Positions 5,260 through 8,601 of a stretch of DNA of 8,601 bases are shown piece by piece. This DNA is from Phycisphaeraceae bacterium. Lineage in GTDB: Bacteria > Planctomycetota > Phycisphaerae > Phycisphaerales > UBA1924. The notes beneath the pieces were generated by a model. The model was given only the letters and a program-made list of their open reading frames with translations. It had not been told where the DNA came from and searched no databases. A program made the position numbers and the translations under genes. The stretch spans positions 1-8,601 of the forward strand of contig WUAK01000108.1 in the NCBI GenBank assembly GCA_009827205.1, given 5' to 3'. Every line of letters starts with the position of its first letter. Positions within the stretch are counted from its first letter, which is position 1.

Positions 5260-7341
5260 ATGCACGCACGGATAGCCTCACTCGTCGTTCTCAGCGGCCT
5301 CGCCTTCCCCTCAGGCCTTCTGGCACAACAGGACGACCCAATGCCCGTCTCGGCGGTCACCCTCTACAGATCAGGCGTGGGCTCCTTTGAGCGTCAGGGA
5401 ACCGTGACGGGCGATGAGTCGGTACGCCTCTCATTCGATGCCGACCAGATCAACGACATCCTCAAATCACTCGTCGTTGTCGATCTCGACGGCGGGCGGG
5501 TCGGAGCCGTCAGCTACTCGTCTGACGAACCAATCGGCAGGCGACTTGAGGCGCTCGGGCTCGATCATGTGAAGCAGCTCACACTCGCAAGACTGCTCGG
5601 AGAATTCCAAGGCGCCAGAATCGATCTGACATCAACAAGCGGCGAGATCTCAGGCCGAATCTTGGGCGTAGATGGCCGTGAGATCTGGCACGATGACGAC
5701 TACGAGGAGATCATTCGCCTCAGCATCGCAACCGACGAGGGTATCGTGACGGTTGACGAGCCCGATATCCGCAACGTCCGTTTGCTCGACGAGTCCCTCC
5801 AAAGAGATCTGAACGACCTGCTCATCGCGCTGGGCACCCAGCGCACAGAGCAGTCTCGCTCAGTCGAGATCGACCTCAGAGGTGTCGGCGATCGCAGAGT
5901 CAGAGCCGCATACGTCCAGGAGACCCCGATCTGGAAAACCAGTTATCGCCTCGTCCTGCCCGAGGGTGAAGGAGACGACCTGCACATCGAAGGCTGGGCC
6001 ATTGTTGAGAACACCACCGACCACGACTGGGAGGACATCACGCTCACCCTCGTGGCAGGCAGGCCCGTCGGATTCGAGATGGATCTCTCGACTCCACTCT
6101 ACATCTCGAGGCCCGAGATCGCCGTCCCTGTCGAGCTCGCAGCGGCTCCCAAGATGTACGACCGAGGCAGAGGCGGCGGTCAGAGCCCGTTCGATGGTGA
6201 CGCTGATGAGGAAGAGAACATACGAAGAAGGATCGCCGCTGCCCAAGAACGAGAAAGACAAATCCGCGGCGATAGACAGAGTTCTCTTGGATTACCCAGT
6301 ATGAGTGCCTCAAGAGAGTTAGAAGAAAGTGTTGTAAGTCTTGACATGGCGCGAAGCACGAAGTCCATGGCCTCAGGCGGCGATGAGGGCGAGGTCTTCT
6401 TCTACCGCCTCGACAACCCAGTCTCGGTCGGCAAGCGCGAATCGGCGATGCTCCCGATCATCACAGGGCCCATCGAAGGCCGGCGCGTGAGCGTCTTCTC
6501 CCCGACGACCCAGGGCGAGCACCCCTACCGCGGCGTCGAGCTCACCAACTCGACAGGGCTCAAGCTCATGCCCGGACCACTCAGCGTCTTTGATGGCAGT
6601 GTCTTCGCTGGTGATTCGCAGATGGGTTACATCGGCGCCGAGGAGAACCGCATGCTCGCCTACGCCGTGGATCTCGACGTTGATGCTGAGCGAACGACCA
6701 ACCAGAACACCACCACGCAGAACGTCCGAATCCTCGACGGCGTGATCCATCTTTCGAACGTTATCGAGAACGAGTACACGGTCACCCTCGACAACCACGA
6801 CTCGACGCGAGACAGGATGATCGTGGTCGAGGTCCCCCGCTTCCGCGACTGGACGCTCAGTTCCGACATCCAACCCTACGAAGAGACTGACAACCTCTAC
6901 CGGTTCGAAATCGAGGTTGGTTCTGGGGCGACAGAGACTCTCACAGCCACCCAGGCTCGGACTCAGAGCACGACCGTGGCTCTGACATCGGTCACCCTCC
7001 CCACGCTCCTGACGTACCAGAGGCAGGGAGCCGCCTCTCAGGCCGTGATAGACGCGTTCAAGGGATACGCATCGCGCCGTGCAGCCGTTGAGGATGCCCG
7101 CAAGCAGATTTCGATCAACGAGAGCGAGTACCAACGGATCGAGAACGACCAACGCCGGATCCGAGACCTGCTCCGCTCAATCAACCGGCAGGATGCCCTG
7201 TACGCGAGATACATGGGGCAGCTCGAGGCCCACGAGGACTCACTCGATGAGCTGCGATCAGCGCGTCAAGCCCTCGTCAACGATCTGGCACAGAAGGAGC
7301 AGCAGCTCGACCTTTACGTCAGGACGCTGCGGGTGGAGTGA
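5260..7341 (+). CDS. Secreted DUF4139 domain-containing protein with C-terminal coiled coil (693 aa)
   Basis: A member of the DUF4139 (PF13598) family, whose biochemical role is not established. Residues 1-22 form a signal peptide (hydrophobic VVLSGLAFPSGLLA, likely cut before QQDDP), so I infer export to the periplasm or cell envelope. Residues about 28-200 form the N-terminal region with the motif QINDILKSLVVVDLDGG (63-79). The DUF4139 core starts near 201 with VEIDLRG and the diagnostic YVQETPIWKTSYRLVL (218-233), resumes near 377 (EVFFYRLDNPVSV) and ends about 585. Between them, residues about 305-375 are a charged, low-complexity insert (RGRGGGQ, DADEEEN, then an Arg/Glu/Gln-rich helix) whose codon use differs from the rest. 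Residues 595-690 are predicted helical coiled coil, rich in Arg, Glu and Gln. No membrane segment or lipobox is seen. It is a single gene, divergent from the dehydrogenase and convergent with the pseudopilin, whose stop codon it directly abuts. Confidence 0.88.
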   Translation: MHARIASLVVLSGLAFPSGLLAQQDDPMPVSAVTLYRSGVGSFERQGTVTGDESVRLSFDADQINDILKSLVVVDLDGGRVGAVSYSSDEPIGRRLEALGLDHVKQLTLARLLGEFQGARIDLTSTSGEISGRILGVDGREIWHDDDYEEIIRLSIATDEGIVTVDEPDIRNVRLLDESLQRDLNDLLIALGTQRTEQSRSVEIDLRGVGDRRVRAAYVQETPIWKTSYRLVLPEGEGDDLHIEGWAIVENTTDHDWEDITLTLVAGRPVGFEMDLSTPLYISRPEIAVPVELAAAPKMYDRGRGGGQSPFDGDADEEENIRRRIAAAQERERQIRGDRQSSLGLPSMSASRELEESVVSLDMARSTKSMASGGDEGEVFFYRLDNPVSVGKRESAMLPIITGPIEGRRVSVFSPTTQGEHPYRGVELTNSTGLKLMPGPLSVFDGSVFAGDSQMGYIGAEENRMLAYAVDLDVDAERTTNQNTTTQNVRILDGVIHLSNVIENEYTVTLDNHDSTRDRMIVVEVPRFRDWTLSSDIQPYEETDNLYRFEIEVGSGATETLTATQARTQSTTVALTSVTLPTLLTYQRQGAASQAVIDAFKGYASRRAAVEDARKQISINESEYQRIENDQRRIRDLLRSINRQDALYARYMGQLEAHEDSLDELRSARQALVNDLAQKEQQLDLYVRTLRVE

Positions 7342-8328
7342 TTAGTCCCCGCCGCCCCGGCCTGATCCTCGGTCGAGCAGATCCCAAGGTGTGGCGTTGA
7401 CGTTCCCATTGCCGTCGACAGTGATGTTGTACCAAGGCCGCAAGAACGTGTTGAACCCGCGTTCGGGCTGGGTGCGATTCGAACTCGAGCCTGTGTCCGA
7501 CTCGTTGAAGAAGATGTTGTCACGGATCTTGTCACTGCTGGTAGTTTCGACAAGGCCGGTACGGTCAGGATCGGGCACAGTTGAGTACTCGACAGACAGG
7601 TCGCCGTACCCGATATGTCCCGCCCATGTCTTTGAGGAACCGTAGAATCGCAGTGTGTTTGACTTCGTGCCTGGTGCGATACCGCTCGTCGTGATTTCCC
7701 AGTTCCCGGCCTGGAGGGTGTACATCGTGCCCCGGTTGCTCATGAGCCCGATACCAGACTCTGCGTCTGTTCGCCATGCAAGCTTTCTGGCGCCAAACGG
7801 TGGGAGCAGCGCGTACGAGTTGTTGCTCTTCACAGAAGCTCGGCCACGCCCGGTCGCGGTTGCGCCCTGGCCGTCCTCGTCGGACACCCCAGCAAAGCCA
7901 GGATCCCAGGATGCAAATTCTGGGTTCTGCGCAAGCTCCGGGTTGCTGCGCTGATACCCCTCGTAGACCTCGACCTGCTCGTTGGTCTCGACGGGACTCA
8001 CGGTGTCGCTGGGTGACAGGTAATCCTCATAGATCAGCATGCTGAGTATGTTGCCAGTATTGTCCTTCTCTTTGAGATTGGATGCCGTGACAGTGGAGTC
8101 TGAGAGATCCACGAGGCTGGGCAGCGGGAACGTGCCGTCGCTCGCGCTCCCGAACGTGCTCATGGCCTGCAGAGTCGCTTTGTGTTGAGATGCGTCCTTC
8201 GCCTTTCGCGCGGTGTCCCGTGCCTTGCCGAGTGCAGGTAGCAGGATCCCGATGAGCAGCGCGATGATCGCGATCACAACAAGCAGTTCAACGAGCGAGA
8301 ATGCGTGGGTTCGATTCGAGCGAGGCAT
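7342..8328 (-). CDS. Type II secretion/type IV pilin-like pseudopilin (328 aa)
   Basis: The N-terminus reads basic MPRSNRTHA, then FSLVELLVVIAIIALLIGIL, a class III prepilin signal. The prepilin peptidase should cut between Ala9 and Phe10 and methylate Phe10; Glu14 is the conserved Glu at +5. Cleavage after Ala instead of Gly is frequent in planctomycete homologues. The hydrophobic stretch (about 10-31) acts as membrane anchor and assembly helix, continued by LPALGKARDTARKAKDASQHKAT. Residues about 60-328 are a long polar exported domain, much larger than a classic major pseudopilin, ending in a Gly/Arg tail (GSGRGGGD). I see no His-x9-Asp-Gly box of the DUF1559 group. The ATG at 8328 has GGGGAG 6 nt upstream. 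No other secretion or pilus gene is nearby, as is common for the many scattered pseudopilin genes of planctomycetes. Its role as a minor pseudopilin or pilin-anchored surface protein is inferred. Confidence 0.88.
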   Translation of the reverse strand: MPRSNRTHAFSLVELLVVIAIIALLIGILLPALGKARDTARKAKDASQHKATLQAMSTFGSASDGTFPLPSLVDLSDSTVTASNLKEKDNTGNILSMLIYEDYLSPSDTVSPVETNEQVEVYEGYQRSNPELAQNPEFASWDPGFAGVSDEDGQGATATGRGRASVKSNNSYALLPPFGARKLAWRTDAESGIGLMSNRGTMYTLQAGNWEITTSGIAPGTKSNTLRFYGSSKTWAGHIGYGDLSVEYSTVPDPDRTGLVETTSSDKIRDNIFFNESDTGSSSNRTQPERGFNTFLRPWYNITVDGNGNVNATPWDLLDRGSGRGGGD

Positions 8329-8332
8329 GGTT

Positions 8333-8349
8333 CACTCCCCGGGGAGGTG
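8333..8349 (-). promoter_or_regulatory. Palindrome enclosing the pseudopilin Shine-Dalgarno
   Basis: The Shine-Dalgarno GGGGAG (8335-8340, 6 nt before the ATG at 8328) is the right half of a perfect 12-bp palindrome CTCCCCGGGGAG (8335-8346). Flanking CAC and GTG extend the pairing with one bulged base. In the mRNA this can fold as a short hairpin with a CCGG loop that hides the ribosome binding site. It could equally be a protein-binding palindrome. Confidence 0.5.
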
Positions 8350-8384
8350 GTGTTGGCTTCACATTGAGGATACGCGAGATCGGT

Positions 8385-8404
8385 CTCCAGAGTTTCCTCC
8401 AGAG
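8385..8404. repeat. Octamer CTCCAGAG repeated 12 nt apart upstream of the pseudopilin
   Basis: CTCCAGAG occurs at 8385-8392 and 8397-8404 (CTCTGGAG on the gene strand), in the likely promoter region between the upstream terminator and the pseudopilin. Next to it is the imperfect palindrome GAGATCGGTCTC (8376-8387). No clear -35/-10 pair was found, so a regulatory role is only a possibility. Confidence 0.3.
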
Positions 8405-8419
8405 CCTCATACATAAAAT

Positions 8420-8449
8420 CAGGGCCCCCGGTTCTCACCAGAGGCCCTG
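8420..8449 (-). terminator. Intrinsic terminator of the right-hand gene
   Basis: On the minus strand the arms CAGGGCC (8449-8443) and GGCCCTG (8426-8420) enclose CTGGT and ACCGG around a GAGA loop, with a T-G wobble joining the two blocks. The result is a continuous stem of 13 pairs (two of them wobbles) closed by a GNRA tetraloop. ATTTTATG follows immediately (8419-8412). A GC-rich stem plus a short T-run, 32 nt after the stop at 8482, is the expected form of a Rho-independent terminator. It also isolates the pseudopilin from upstream transcription. In the plus direction only TTT follows, so it acts mainly on the minus strand. Confidence 0.88.
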
Positions 8450-8451
8450 TT

Positions 8452-8467
8452 TGATGTCAAGACATCA
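8452..8467 (-). repeat. Second hairpin, two bases upstream of the terminator
   Basis: TGATGTC (8452-8458) and GACATCA (8461-8467) are a perfect inverted repeat with 2 bases between. As minus-strand RNA it gives six pairs closed by a CUUG loop, a known stable tetraloop type. It stands between the stop codon at 8482 and the terminator hairpin, separated from the latter by only AA. It may protect the 3' end, aid termination, or be an operator. Confidence 0.55.
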
Positions 8468-8481
8468 GAGAGTCAGCAGAA

Positions 8482-8601
8482 TCAGTCTTGCCAAGCCTCA
8501 GCCGAATCAACGGTGTTGTTGCTGCTACCGCTGGCCTCGACTTCGGCGATCATCTTGAGCAGCGCGTTGCGCTGGTCAAGTTTGCCATCGAAGCTTGAGG
8601 A
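8482..8601 (-). CDS. Unidentified protein, C-terminal 39 residues only
   Basis: The frame is open from the window edge to TGA at 8484-8482. Hand translation gives SSSFDGKLDQRNALLKM, then IAEVEASGSSNNTVDSAEAWQD. This reads as a short amphipathic helix (about residues 7-25) followed by a polar Ser/Asn-rich tail; there is no membrane segment or recognisable motif. Codon use fits the neighbouring genes, and the terminator placed just after the stop supports its being a real gene end. It lies upstream of the pseudopilin on the same strand, but the terminator makes co-transcription unlikely. I do not recognise the family; the rest lies beyond the window. Confidence 0.7.
   Translation of the reverse strand, partial: SSSFDGKLDQRNALLKMIAEVEASGSSNNTVDSAEAWQD

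Noticed and set aside
6160..6370. Possible frameshift or small mobile insertion in the DUF4139 gene
   Set aside because: The reading frame is continuous, both flanks match the family, and there are no terminal repeats or target duplications. It is treated as an in-frame low-complexity insert.
6373..7152. 259-codon open frame on the minus strand
   Set aside because: It is antisense to the DUF4139 core and coiled coil. It is the reverse-complement shadow of a GC-rich gene and shows no signal, motif or ribosome binding site.
8213..8558. Small plus-strand open frames over the pseudopilin start and the terminator
   Set aside because: They cross the prepilin signal sequence, the terminator hairpin and the end of the right-hand gene, all better explained on the minus strand, and they lack ribosome binding sites.
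1..8601. CRISPR array, tRNA, rRNA, riboswitch or transposon ends
   Set aside because: Reading through both strands, I saw no regularly spaced repeats, no cloverleaf-like or conserved RNA core, and no transposase or integrase motif.

Overview
The window looks like a stretch of a Planctomycetota chromosome, most likely class Phycisphaerae. This rests on protein style, not on a marker gene. The clues are a type II pseudopilin with the N-terminal helix typical of planctomycetes, a membrane protein opening with the 'CxxC-x-YDL-x-GL ... CPEC' zinc ribbon common in that phylum, and a secreted DUF4139 protein. The DNA is moderately GC-rich and densely coding. I see no rRNA, tRNA, CRISPR array, insertion sequence, attachment site or replication origin.

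Layout from left to right, with strand. (1) A zincin-like metallopeptidase, minus, cut by the left edge. (2) A zinc-ribbon polytopic membrane protein, minus, whose stop overlaps the start of (1) by 14 nt, so the two form an operon. (3) A MoxR-family AAA+ ATPase, plus, divergent from (2). (4) A 1000-residue FAD/Fe-S D-2-hydroxyacid dehydrogenase of the YdiJ type, minus, convergent with (3) across only 3 bp. (5) A secreted DUF4139 protein, plus, divergent from (4). (6) A pseudopilin, minus, convergent with (5) with no base between the two stop codons. (7) The last 39 codons of an unidentified minus-strand gene, ended by a very clear intrinsic terminator before (6) begins.

Strands alternate almost gene by gene, so apart from the (2)-(1) pair these look like single-gene transcription units and not one pathway. 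The three regulatory spaces are the two divergent gaps (1133 to about 1207, and 5144-5259) and the 153-base gap 8329-8481. The last holds tandem hairpins, a direct repeat, and a palindrome covering the pseudopilin ribosome binding site. No stretch of more than 300 bases lacks a gene.

I found no convincing new multi-gene system. The points most worth a second look are the tandem hairpin terminator, the sequestered Shine-Dalgarno of the pseudopilin, the MoxR ATPase without its usual DUF58/VWA partner beside an uncharacterised membrane protein and metallopeptidase, and the zero-gap convergent gene ends.
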